Translations under genes and position numbers: made by a program
The notes under the pieces: model-generated
Database searches by the model: none
What the model was told of the DNA's origin: nothing
What the model saw: the letters and a program-made list of their open reading frames with translations, nothing else
Part shown: positions 1 through 6,385 of the stretch, piece after piece
Numbering within the stretch: the stretch's first letter is position 1
How the letters are laid out: each line of letters opens with the position of its first letter
Origin: Micrococcaceae bacterium
Lineage (GTDB): Bacteria > Actinomycetota > Actinomycetes > Actinomycetales > Micrococcaceae
Assembly (NCBI GenBank): GCA_003486025.1
Contig: DNHA01000280.1
Span: forward strand, 19,030-27,516
DNA length: 8,487 nt
Reading direction: 5' to 3'

Positions 1-2882
1 CGCTTAACCGATTCCCATGCACCGCGAGCGGTAATTCCCATGCCCTTGTGGTCATAGCCCACCGACCCGCCGGAGGCGAAGGCGTCGCCTAGCCAGTGGC
101 CCTTATCTTGGGAGATCGAGTTTGCGATATCAGAGAAACTTGCAGTTCCCTTATCCGCTGCGACAACAAGATATGTATCGTCGCCGTCACGACGCACTAC
201 ATTCTCCGGGTGCTCGACATGCTCTCCGTTTCCATCAGTGATCAAGTTGTCCGTCAGGTCCAACAAGGTTTTGATGAAGACTCGGTAGGAAGCTTTTCCT
301 TCTTCCATCCAAGCTGCACGGTCCACGGCAGGATTAGGCAGTTGCTTAGCGTAGAAACCACCCTTGGCACCGGTCGGAACAATGACTGAGTTCTTCACCA
401 TCTGTGCCTTGACCAGACCCAGAACTTCGGTGCGGAAGTCTTCTCGGCGATCCGACCAACGTAGGCCGCCGCGAGCTACCGCTCCGAATCGGAAATGTAC
501 GCCTTCTACACGCGGCGAGTAGACCCACATTTCGTATTTCGGACGCGGGAATGGTGCGAAGTCGATTTCTTGGGGAGCCAACTTGAAGGCAAGCGCCACA
601 CCGTCGGTGAAGTAGTTGGTGCGCTTGGTCGCTTCGATGACCTTTACAAATCGGCGAAGAAGGGTATCGGCATCTAAGGTCGGTACATTCTCCAGCGCTT
701 CGGTGATCTGGGCATGGGCCTGGTCGCGTGCAGAAGTCGACGCCGCGGCGGACAAGGAAGGATCAAAGGTTGCCTGGAACAGGGCAACGATTCCGTGAGT
801 TACCGCGGAATTGTTCACCAGAGTCGATGCAATGAATCCCGTGGAATTCGAGATACCAAGCTGCAATAGGTAGTGAGCATAGGCACGGAGCATCGCCACT
901 TCTTGCCAGGTTAGGCCCTCGCGCAGTACTAGAGCGTTCAGCTTGTCCGATTCAGCTGCCGAGCGAACCACTGCTGAATATGCATCGGCAAGTTTGCTTT
1001 CGATTGCAGTGAAGTCAATTTCGGGATCAACCTGCAAACCCATGTCGTAGATGTAGCGTTCCCCCAGACCGTCTGGGCTCAACTCGAATGGTCGTTCGTC
1101 GACGACGTCCAGTCCAAGGTCTTGAAGTACAGGCAGGATGCGTGAGAGCAGCAATGGACGATCAACAAAGATCTTCATGCGTTTGGTGACCGGAGAGCTT
1201 TCGTCAAAAGGTGCGTCGTAGAACGAAACTACCGGCCCCTGATGCTCCGGGTCATTCAACTCGGTGAGCAAGTCTATGTCGGCCAGTGCATCTTCAATTT
1301 CGAATTGCACTTTGTAGGCCTCGGGGAAAGCGCCGGCCCAAGCGTTTGCCAACTGGTTGGCGTCTCCCGAAGAGAGGCTAAGCCGTGCGGTGTCGGTGAT
1401 CGCATCGCTCCAAGAACGAACAGCCTTGGCGATCCGGTCTTCCAGTGCCTTGCGGTCCACAACCGGGGCAAGCCCGTGGTGTTGCAGGCGCAGGCGGTAG
1501 AAGAGGCGAACCAGAGCACCGGCGCCAAGTTGTGCCTCGTATTCGGTGGATACGGGGTTGAAGCTTGAGGCAAGTTCCTTTTCAATACGCTGGCGCACAT
1601 CGGTTGAGAATCTGTCACGAGGCAGGTAGACCATTGCGGTCACAAAGCGCCCGTAAGAGTCGGTGCGCAAGAAGACAGAGGTACGCCGGCGTTCCTGCAG
1701 CCGCAGAATACCCAACGCTATCTCGGTCAGTTCTTCAATCGAAATCTGGAAGAGTTCATCGCGCGGATAAGCTTCCAGAATCGTGACGATGTCCTTGCCC
1801 GAGTGTGAATCGCCGGCAAAGCCAGTATTTTTTAGTACTGCGTCAACCTTTTCACGAACCACCGGCACGGTTTTAACGCTTGAGGTGTAAACTTTCGAAG
1901 CGAAGAGGCCGATGAAACGACGTTCACCGTTGACCTCGCCGTTAGCATCAAAGCTCTTCACACCCACATAATCGAGGTAGACCCCGCGGTGCACCGTGGA
2001 GCGTGAGTTGGCTTTGGTAATGATTAAAGCGCTCTTATCGCGGGCCATGGCACGTCCGCGCTTAGTCAGATGCTGTGGACCCTGGTTCTCCACTTCACGC
2101 ATGAGACCTAGACCGCTGCCTTCTCGGGCAACTAGAACATCTTCACCGTGCTCGGTGCTGAGATCGTAGTGGCGGTATCCCAAGAAGGTGAAGCGGCCAT
2201 CAGACATCCAGTTCAGCAACTCAACGGCCTGATCCAGTTGCGCGATGTCCCCCGCGTTTGCGGTCTGCGGCAAAGTTGCTGCGATGTCTTTGGCACGGTC
2301 AAGCATGGCTGGCCAGTCTTGGACTGCAATACGCACATCCGACAAAACCTGATTCAGATTTTCGACGATGGTCACGGCTTCTTCGTCGCTCAGATCCCGA
2401 GCGACCTCCACCGAGATCCACGATTCAACCTTGGTGTGGGTATCAAGAGAGGTCAGCGTACTGAGGTCTGACAGTGCGGCAGTATCGCCACTGGCAACGT
2501 GCTGCAATCCAGAGTGGGACAGCTTCGTGATGAACCCAGTGTTGCGGTCGCGCGAGACCACGAATGTCGGGTGGACTACCAGCTGGATGGGCGCCGAAAG
2601 ACGAACCAATTCCGCGGTGACGGAGTCAACCAGAAAGGGCATGTCATCGGTGACGATATGTACCACCGAAACGCCGTTGTTGCGGGTGATAGATACGTTA
2701 GCGGTGTCAACGTCACGGCCATATCCAATTTCCAGGTGTGCAGCCACTCGCGCTTCGAGTTCGTCGGGCGTGTACGCCGCAACATCCTCTTGAGCGGTTT
2801 GGCCATAGTACTCGCCCACCAACTGCGTGGTGAGTGTCGCATCCATAAATGATTCTGACATGCTGGATTCCGACGAGTTCAA
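1..2882 (-). CDS. gdh: NAD-specific glutamate dehydrogenase, GDH2 large type (3' end outside window)
   Basis: Catalyses NAD-dependent oxidative deamination of glutamate to 2-oxoglutarate and ammonium in the cytoplasm. About 960 codons are present; the family usually has about 1,600 residues, so the C-terminal third is missing at the window edge. By my reading the frame is open throughout. The first ~700 residues match the long regulatory region of the family (ACT-like modules, e.g. TDDMPFLVDSVTAELVR near residues 79-95). The catalytic core then begins: ARGGLRWSDRREDFRTEV near 803-820, VKNSVIVPTGAKGGF near 829-843 with the dehydrogenase lysines, DTYLVVAADKGTASF near 902-916, and GGSVGYDHKGMGIT near 936-950. 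I prefer the TTG at 2882 as start because GGAGG lies 7 bases upstream; the ATG at 2861, seven codons in, has only a weak GGA. The gene sits 99 bases downstream of the CpaE-like gene on the same strand and may be partly cotranscribed with it. Family assignment is firm; the exact start is inferred. Confidence 0.95.
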   Translation of the reverse strand, partial: MNSSESSMSESFMDATLTTQLVGEYYGQTAQEDVAAYTPDELEARVAAHLEIGYGRDVDTANVSITRNNGVSVVHIVTDDMPFLVDSVTAELVRLSAPIQLVVHPTFVVSRDRNTGFITKLSHSGLQHVASGDTAALSDLSTLTSLDTHTKVESWISVEVARDLSDEEAVTIVENLNQVLSDVRIAVQDWPAMLDRAKDIAATLPQTANAGDIAQLDQAVELLNWMSDGRFTFLGYRHYDLSTEHGEDVLVAREGSGLGLMREVENQGPQHLTKRGRAMARDKSALIITKANSRSTVHRGVYLDYVGVKSFDANGEVNGERRFIGLFASKVYTSSVKTVPVVREKVDAVLKNTGFAGDSHSGKDIVTILEAYPRDELFQISIEELTEIALGILRLQERRRTSVFLRTDSYGRFVTAMVYLPRDRFSTDVRQRIEKELASSFNPVSTEYEAQLGAGALVRLFYRLRLQHHGLAPVVDRKALEDRIAKAVRSWSDAITDTARLSLSSGDANQLANAWAGAFPEAYKVQFEIEDALADIDLLTELNDPEHQGPVVSFYDAPFDESSPVTKRMKIFVDRPLLLSRILPVLQDLGLDVVDERPFELSPDGLGERYIYDMGLQVDPEIDFTAIESKLADAYSAVVRSAAESDKLNALVLREGLTWQEVAMLRAYAHYLLQLGISNSTGFIASTLVNNSAVTHGIVALFQATFDPSLSAAASTSARDQAHAQITEALENVPTLDADTLLRRFVKVIEATKRTNYFTDGVALAFKLAPQEIDFAPFPRPKYEMWVYSPRVEGVHFRFGAVARGGLRWSDRREDFRTEVLGLVKAQMVKNSVIVPTGAKGGFYAKQLPNPAVDRAAWMEEGKASYRVFIKTLLDLTDNLITDGNGEHVEHPENVVRRDGDDTYLVVAADKGTASFSDIANSISQDKGHWLGDAFASGGSVGYDHKGMGITARGAWESVK

Positions 2883-2889
2883 GTGAACG

Positions 2890-2894
2890 CCTCC
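2890..2894 (-). promoter_or_regulatory. Ribosome binding site supporting a TTG start of gdh
   Basis: On the minus strand GGAGG is followed by seven bases and then a TTG codon (2882-2880) in frame with the dehydrogenase. This is near-ideal Shine-Dalgarno spacing. The next in-frame ATG codons (2861 and 2846) have no comparable site, so the TTG is the best supported start. Confidence 0.65.
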
Positions 2895-2931
2895 AAGAAC
2901 GAAATTCTTATCAATCCGCGTCTTTGCGGAT
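2895..2931 (-). promoter_or_regulatory. Two small adjacent hairpins in the gdh 5' leader
   Basis: Read on the minus strand, the leader has a perfect 6-bp inverted repeat, ATCCGC / GCGGAT with a 6-base loop (2931-2914), then four bases, then a perfect 5-bp repeat, AAGAA / TTCTT with a 5-base loop (2909-2895). The GGAGG of gdh follows with no gap. No U-run follows the first stem, so it is not an obvious intrinsic terminator. The placement suggests an influence on ribosome access or leader stability, but stems this short can arise by chance. Confidence 0.3.
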
Positions 2932-2981
2932 CTCCGATGGATTCCACACTACCGTGTTTTCGTTTGGCCAAGTTCATGCCT

Positions 2982-4220
2982 TTAGCCAAATCGACGGCTC
3001 AACCGTTTCTTCCCGTTATCCAAAGATTTAATGCCTGCCAAACCCTTGATTTCAGTACGCAATGTACTTTTTGGGGCAATTTCAGCCAAAGGTGATCCAG
3101 CCAGCAACGCGGCGTTGCAGCTGACGACATCCAGCGGAAGATAGCCAGCGATAGTATGGCGCGGTCCAAAGCGGTCCCATGCTTCCAAAAGCCGGCGTTT
3201 GGGGCTGTGGCCAGTATTGGCAGTGCCAAGCTTGTTGAAAAGAATTTGAAGTTCAACACCCGGAATTTGTTCTTCAAACTCATCGATGGCTCGAAGTGCA
3301 CGGGGAATTCCCACGCTATCGGCAGCAACAACCATAAAAACTTCATCAGAACTACGCAGCATTTCTACAGTTACCGCATTGCGCTGCGGTGCTTGCGTGT
3401 CGAAGCTGAGCTGCTCATCTAATTCAATGGGAGATGCCACGTCCAGAACCACTAAATCATGATGCTCGCGAAGCACTTCAGTGGCACGGCGTAAAGCTGA
3501 AGCCCGCACTTCTGGCCACCTACTTGCTCGGGGTAGACCCGTGGCCACTTTGATGACGGCAGCTGCAACCTCGACGCTCAGACACGTAGCAAGTAGCCGG
3601 GCAGGCTCTTTGGATCCCGAATCTATGACACGACACAATTGGGCGATAGAAGCTGACTCATCCAATAATCCCAGTTGTATCGAAATCGAGGCAGCGAAAG
3701 TGTCCGCGTCGACGATCACCACTGATTGCCCACCAAGGCCCGCTTCTACCGCATAGTTCAATGCGACGGTGCTTCTCCCGGGCGCACCTGGCGCTCCCCA
3801 GAAACACACGATCTTTCCGGCAGCGTGAGCGGCTTCTTCCGTGTTTAGTGCCGAGTTCCCCGTATTCCGTCCCGCTGGATGGGTCAGTTCACGTAGCGTT
3901 CGCAGTACCAGTGGTTCCAATTCAATCATCGAGATGCTTGGTTCAACTTCCAGAAGCCCGGTAATAATGTTCTCGGTCCTCGGTTTGTCGTCCAGGAGCA
4001 CCAAGACCGTTCGTAGCGCGGCTATTGCATCGATCTGTTCCACAGGAGGCAGTAGCTCGCGGCCTGAAACTAACAGCACGTCTACTGCACCAACGGCACA
4101 TACCGCTATCGCTTCCGCAACATCTTCGCACACGCGTGTCACTATTAGTTCGCCTCGATAGCCCTCGATTTGACGCACGACATGCTCATCATTTCCTAAG
4201 ACCACAACGGTGATACTCAT
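2982..4220 (-). CDS. CpaE-like ParA/MinD-family ATPase with receiver-like N-terminus
   Basis: A cytoplasmic P-loop protein of 412 residues, close to the usual CpaE length. Residues 1 to about 110 resemble a degenerate response-regulator receiver fold (MSITVVVLGNDEHV at the start, VDVLLVSG near 46-53), as in CpaE of Tad pilus systems. The ATPase domain begins near 136: the P-loop is GAPGAPGRST (142-151), a Walker A' stretch VVIVDADTFAASISIQLGL spans 167-185, Walker B is DLVVLDVAS (255-263), and LFNKLG (327-332) is the MinD-like nucleotide-base motif. The canonical KGGxGK[ST] is altered: Pro stands for the signature Lys and Arg for the P-loop Lys. The ATG overlaps the TGA of the upstream SAF gene (shared ATGA, 4220-4217), and there is no clear Shine-Dalgarno, so translation is probably coupled. 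It likely works with the SAF protein in an envelope process. A chromosome-partitioning ParA is less likely, since no ParB gene is nearby and the receiver-like half is present. Confidence 0.85.
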   Translation of the reverse strand: MSITVVVLGNDEHVVRQIEGYRGELIVTRVCEDVAEAIAVCAVGAVDVLLVSGRELLPPVEQIDAIAALRTVLVLLDDKPRTENIITGLLEVEPSISMIELEPLVLRTLRELTHPAGRNTGNSALNTEEAAHAAGKIVCFWGAPGAPGRSTVALNYAVEAGLGGQSVVIVDADTFAASISIQLGLLDESASIAQLCRVIDSGSKEPARLLATCLSVEVAAAVIKVATGLPRASRWPEVRASALRRATEVLREHHDLVVLDVASPIELDEQLSFDTQAPQRNAVTVEMLRSSDEVFMVVAADSVGIPRALRAIDEFEEQIPGVELQILFNKLGTANTGHSPKRRLLEAWDRFGPRHTIAGYLPLDVVSCNAALLAGSPLAEIAPKSTLRTEIKGLAGIKSLDNGKKRLSRRFG

Positions 4221-4882
4221 TGTTGGGTACCGGCAGGATTATAGATAACAATAATTCGCGACTCATTAGCCAGCGCTTGGAGCAGAGGTTCAAGGTGAGT
4301 CGGTTCGACCAGCAATTCCAGATTAGTACCAGTTTGGCTCACCAATCCACCAGCTCTGGCGACCCTTGCGGAGACCTCAATCATGCTCGCCAGCTGTTCT
4401 GGCACTCCATACGTTGATCCTGCTTTTTCACGCCGCGCGATCCACACATCCACAAAACTTCCCGGCGTGATGGCTGGTGTCAGATCTGCTGGAAGTTCAA
4501 TATTTATTGGACGACGTGAACCTAAGTCATTATGGGTGATCGAGGAGTTCGGGATGAACTCGCCCGCTCCGATAAACGTGTTCGCGCGTGCCTCACGAAT
4601 CAGTTCCGGGTTCGCTGCTAGATATTGTGCGCCGGACTCACCAAGTTGGACGTTTTCAATTCTGAGGTTTTGGAGTGTCAACTCTTCTCCAAGGGTAATA
4701 TTGGCACCTGCGACATAAACCTCAGTCGTGTGGTTCAGCTCGCGGACCAAATATACGGTGCCAACCACCGAAGCGACCACCAGTACTGCGCCCAGAGCAA
4801 GTCTAGGATCCTTCCACGTCGGCCGCTTGACCCGGGCCGCTGTTGTTGAACGAGATGCGCTACTGCTCTGTTCACCAATCAT
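4217..4882 (-). CDS. Membrane-anchored SAF-domain protein, CpaB/RcpC-like
   Basis: A 221-residue protein with a short basic cytoplasmic N-terminus (RVKRPTWKDPR, 17-27), one membrane segment at about 28-47 (LALGAVLVVASVVGTVYLV) and an exported remainder. The part just outside the membrane fits a SAF domain: VYVAGANITLGEELTLQNL at 55-73, then ANTFIGAGEFIPNSSI near 100-115. A CpaB/RcpC-like beta domain follows (INIELPADLTPAITPGSFVD, 126-145). CpaB/RcpC proteins belong to Tad/Flp pilus assembly, and SAF domains are thought to bind carbohydrate or help envelope assembly. The ATG at 4882 is preceded by AAGGA with 6-base spacing (4889-4893). The gene overlaps the CpaE-like gene by 4 bases, so the two products probably act together. 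At 221 residues it is short against typical CpaB (about 250-300). No pilin, secretin or TadA gene is in the window, so a pilus role is unproven. Confidence 0.85.
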   Translation of the reverse strand: MIGEQSSSASRSTTAARVKRPTWKDPRLALGAVLVVASVVGTVYLVRELNHTTEVYVAGANITLGEELTLQNLRIENVQLGESGAQYLAANPELIREARANTFIGAGEFIPNSSITHNDLGSRRPINIELPADLTPAITPGSFVDVWIARREKAGSTYGVPEQLASMIEVSARVARAGGLVSQTGTNLELLVEPTHLEPLLQALANESRIIVIYNPAGTQQ

Positions 4883-4970
4883 TGTTTTTCCTTTGACCGC
4901 GCTAGTTAGTTGTTTCGCGAGCCTACGACAACTTACGCACGCTGTGAAGCCTTATCCGTCAAGCTGTGGA

Positions 4971-5522
4971 TTAAATCGACTCAGCGACTTGGACCCATCC
5001 AATGGTTTCCAGAGGTAGAAGCTGATATCCGGTAATACTGCGATCACGTGCATATTCATCACGCGGATGACTAGCGATAATGAGGAAGTCCGCCCCTACC
5101 TGCCACAAGGTTCCTTCGGCAATCATCTGGCCGCTGACATCGTAAATAACCACTCGTTGACGATCGCGTAATACACCACGAACTACGGCCGCAAATTTTA
5201 CCGGGGACAAACGGCCCAAATGATTTAACTTCATCGATGGCAATCCGATCGATCGCAATGCCGGCCAGCGGACGACCCACCGCGTCCCGTCGCTTTCCAG
5301 ACAGAAATATTCGGTGGCAACCGGTCCAAGCCGGGCGTTGAGTTCCACTCCCCCGGTTAACTTGACGTCCACGCTTGAGCTCTGCAACTCCAACAGCCGG
5401 TTGCGCATGCGTTCAGTAGCGCGCTCAACTCTGATACCTTCAGCTACCTCATCGCGTAATTGCGCTACATGCTGCGCTTCCGCTTGCGCCTCGAGGTCTT
5501 CAAAGAATGATTCCCACCGCAT
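4971..5522 (-). CDS. Hypothetical protein with charged N-terminal helix and two similar beta-rich halves
   Basis: I do not recognise this 183-residue protein. It has no signal peptide or membrane segment and should be cytoplasmic. Residues 1-48 are charged, rich in Glu, Ala and Arg, and look like a long amphipathic or coiled-coil helix (FFEDLEAQAEAQHVAQLRDE). The rest seems to hold two related beta-rich units. One runs 50-97 (VDVKLTGGVELNARLG ... RWPALRSIGLP). The other runs 122-181 (RVVIYDVSGQMIAEGTLWQV, then GADFLIIA, and near the end LLPLETIGWVQV). The pattern of strands, central glycine, [FY]-x-hydrophobic strand and a closing 'LP-x-x-x-I' segment recalls small barrels such as Sm-like or PRC-barrel domains, which is inference only. 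The ATG at 5522 has no Shine-Dalgarno and no upstream in-frame alternative, so the message may be leaderless. The gene lies 88 bases upstream of the SAF gene on the same strand and probably opens that operon. Confidence 0.8.
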   Translation of the reverse strand: MRWESFFEDLEAQAEAQHVAQLRDEVAEGIRVERATERMRNRLLELQSSSVDVKLTGGVELNARLGPVATEYFCLESDGTRWVVRWPALRSIGLPSMKLNHLGRLSPVKFAAVVRGVLRDRQRVVIYDVSGQMIAEGTLWQVGADFLIIASHPRDEYARDRSITGYQLLPLETIGWVQVAESI

Positions 5523-5528
5523 GCGCCA

Positions 5529-5534
5529 ACTGTA
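5529..5534 (-). promoter_or_regulatory. Candidate -10 box for a leaderless transcript of the 183-residue gene
   Basis: On the minus strand TACAGT (fits the actinobacterial TANNNT consensus) ends six bases before the A of the start codon at 5522, which would put transcription start on or next to the ATG. That would explain the missing ribosome binding site. The region about 17 bases further upstream (TTTCGC) is a poor -35 match, so the call rests on position and the -10 only. Confidence 0.3.
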
Positions 5535-5539
5535 CGAGA

Positions 5540-5565
5540 GAAGAGTTTTTTGCGAAACCCTCTTC
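5540..5565. repeat. Interrupted inverted repeat in the divergent promoter region
   Basis: Arms GAAGAG (5540-5545) and CTCTTC (5560-5565) pair perfectly. After two mismatches the inner TTT and AAA can pair too, leaving a 4-base loop. The repeat lies 18-43 bases upstream of the start of the 183-residue gene. It could be a regulator operator or, if transcription starts further upstream, an RNA hairpin in that gene's leader. No U-run follows on either strand, so a terminator is unlikely. Confidence 0.35.
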
Positions 5566-5580
5566 CCTAAAGTCGATTAA

Positions 5581-5610
5581 AGTGTAATGATCGATATCTA
5601 ATCGCATCAA
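5581..5610 (-). promoter_or_regulatory. Alternative candidate sigma-70-type promoter of the minus-strand operon
   Basis: On the minus strand TTGATG (5610-5605) and TACACT (5586-5581) are separated by 18 bases, a fair match to a housekeeping promoter. Transcription would start near 5574 and give a leader of about 50 bases that includes the inverted repeat at 5540-5565. It competes with the leaderless promoter nearer the gene; both may be real or neither. Confidence 0.3.
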
Positions 5611-5643
5611 ATTACATCTAACTCATCCAATCGAGGCAAAGTA

Positions 5644-6372
5644 ATGATCCGTCACAGGAAGACCTTCATCCTTTGTTTGCTAGTCTCCGCTTGCTCTGTA
5701 CTGGCTTTCACCGTGCTCGATTGGGTGCGATCTGTCCGACCGCGCTTCGAAGCGAACGGCGACCTCGTGCAGAACTCACTCGTTCTTTTTCTCTGTGCGA
5801 CAGGCATCTGTGCGTTGACGGGCCTACTCATCTACGCGACGCTTCGCATCGCTGTCCTCGCAGCACGACGCGGACATACCGGACTCTTAGATCTCTTTTG
5901 CAAGGTAGCCCCCACGCTGACCCGTCGGGTCTTAGGCTCCGTGGTGGGCACCAGCTTGGCTTTCGCTTCCAGTGGGCTCGCCCAAGCCGACACATCTTCT
6001 TTCCCACAGGTATCTTCTTCGCAGAGCGAAGAACTTGCGGTGTTTTCAGCAGACAGATCTGCAGTGAACGCCCAGCCCAATACGACAGTTCCCACCCCTG
6101 GCTGGCTGCCCGGCTCGCTAAGTATTCCAATGAATCGGTTGATGGGTTCGGGACAGGAGCGCAACCGGCCAGAACGCGATAACGAAGTAGTGATCGTTAC
6201 TTCAGGGCAAACGCTGTGGAGCATTGCCCAAGAAATGTTGCACAGCAACGGATCGCCTGTAGAGGTTGCCAAATTATGGCCGCAAATATACGAAATGAAT
6301 CGCGAGGTGATTGGAGAAGATCCGAATATGCTTCAGCTCGGTCTAGAGCTGAAGCTACCCGTTATCGATTAA
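5644..6372 (+). CDS. Membrane-anchored LysM-domain protein
   Basis: A 242-residue protein with three hydrophobic segments and a C-terminal LysM domain, likely binding peptidoglycan outside the membrane. Segment 1 is about 8-26 after a basic start (MIRHRK). Segment 2 is about 44-73 and is followed by a basic stretch (AARRG). Segment 3 is about 96-115, follows RR, and ends in LAQA before D116, which resembles a signal-peptidase site. A Ser/Thr/Pro-rich linker (about 116-180) leads to the LysM: VVIVTSGQTLWSIAQEML at 182-199, then VAKLWPQIYEMNREVIG and a final LGLELKLP near 232-239, matching the usual start and end of LysM folds that include an Asn in the middle. The ATG at 5644 has GAGG 7 bases upstream (5633-5636). 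The Rv3235-family gene starts 13 bases after the stop, so the two form an operon. The LysM is clear; the cellular role is inferred. Confidence 0.88.
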   Translation: MIRHRKTFILCLLVSACSVLAFTVLDWVRSVRPRFEANGDLVQNSLVLFLCATGICALTGLLIYATLRIAVLAARRGHTGLLDLFCKVAPTLTRRVLGSVVGTSLAFASSGLAQADTSSFPQVSSSQSEELAVFSADRSAVNAQPNTTVPTPGWLPGSLSIPMNRLMGSGQERNRPERDNEVVIVTSGQTLWSIAQEMLHSNGSPVEVAKLWPQIYEMNREVIGEDPNMLQLGLELKLPVID

Positions 6373-6385
6373 GAAGGAAACCAAA

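Noticed and set aside
96..2852. Several plus-strand open frames of 60-140 codons
   Set aside because: All lie antisense to the dehydrogenase gene, show no family resemblance and lack convincing ribosome binding sites; the opposite strand gives a continuous recognisable protein.
2963..2990. Inverted repeat TTTGGC / GCCAAA at the end of the CpaE-like gene as a terminator
   Set aside because: The loop is 16 bases, the stem only 6 bp, and no T-run follows on the minus strand.
2982..4220. Chromosome-partitioning ParA as the identity of the ATPase
   Set aside because: The receiver-like N-terminal half, the altered P-loop, the SAF/CpaB partner and the lack of a ParB gene favour a CpaE-like assignment.
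4908..4933. Inverted repeat AGTTGT / ACAACT between the 183-residue gene and the SAF gene
   Set aside because: A 6-bp AT-rich stem with a 14-base loop and no T-run; too weak to call a terminator or operator.
4942..4962. TTGACG (4962-4957, minus) as a -35 box of a separate promoter for the SAF gene
   Set aside because: The hexamer is good, but no TANNNT box occurs at 16-19 bases; the nearest (TAAGTT) is 21 bases away. Cotranscription from upstream is simpler.
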